64,000 bases of DNA from Cytobacillus oceanisediminis 2691. GTDB lineage: Bacteria; Bacillota; Bacilli; Bacillales; Cytobacillaceae. Position numbers and translations under genes: made by a program. Positions 63,998 through 64,000 of the stretch are shown in pieces. The DNA lies in the NCBI RefSeq assembly GCF_000294775.2, contig NZ_CP015506.1:4749501-4813500 (forward strand), read 5' to 3'. The stretch's first letter is position 1. The number at the start of each line of letters is the position of its first letter. Under the pieces are notes generated by a model. It ran no database searches and was not told where the DNA came from. It worked only from the letters and a program-made list of their open reading frames with translations.

Positions 63998-64000
63998 TAC

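Overview
The window looks like chromosomal DNA of a spore-forming Bacillaceae bacterium, probably close to the Cytobacillus/Bacillus firmus group. The reasons are strong AAGGAGG-type ribosome sites, frequent TTG/GTG starts, sporulation, germination and coat genes, and gene order matching Bacillus subtilis over long stretches (yunB-yunC-yunF, sufCDSUB, yurZ, metNPQ, yusE-yusF-yusG-gcvH-yusI, fadNAE, yuzL, yusN-like, yusU, yusV). The species is inferred from family resemblance only. No rRNA, tRNA, CRISPR array, phage or insertion sequence is visible.

Region by region. 1-4,150: the start of an NhaC-type transporter under a lysine riboswitch, then yunB, an HD-GYP phosphodiesterase, yunC and yunF. 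4,345-9,740: the SUF iron-sulfur cluster operon sufC-D-S-U-B. 9,968-15,515: a small gene with a possible ATT start, yurZ, the methionine transporter metNPQ and metY, the last two units each behind its own SAM-I riboswitch. 15,567-20,354: yusD-like, an MFS exporter, yusE, yusF, yusG, gcvH and yusI. 20,568-26,062: the fatty-acid beta-oxidation operon fadN-A-E behind a FadR operator. 26,282-27,516: yuzL, two coat-F-like genes and yusU. 27,572-32,474: a ferric-siderophore import and reduction system, divergently transcribed around three Fur boxes. 32,700-36,384: a gerA-type germinant receptor operon (A-B-C).

36,418-48,229: a RodA/FtsW protein, a DUF4931 protein, a seven-copy tandem array of 52-bp hairpin units, a two-domain YtkA-like lipoprotein, a SpoIIP paralogue, a benzil-reductase-like enzyme, a stand-alone KdpD-type Usp domain, a cystine ABC transporter (tcyABC), a DUF2935 protein, and an HTH-deformylase pair. 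48,464-64,000: a cation/proton antiporter, a frameshifted acetyltransferase, a LiaG-like protein, a C39-like lipoprotein, flavin and short-chain oxidoreductases, a MarR-MMPL exporter pair, a Pho-box alkaline phosphatase, an FMN reductase, an MscS channel, and twin crcB fluoride exporters behind a fluoride riboswitch that runs to the window end.

Most of the window is core metabolism with readable regulation: four riboswitch classes and sites for Fur, FadR and PhoP. The most unusual parts are between genes: a textbook sigma-G promoter followed almost at once by a terminator with no ORF between (43,317-43,405), the 52-bp hairpin array (38,872-39,238), clusters of GCGGATA/ATCCGCG motifs spaced 20-21 bp, and a dispersed nested palindromic repeat whose copy at 19.05-19.43 kb carries two tandem 123-bp inserts.
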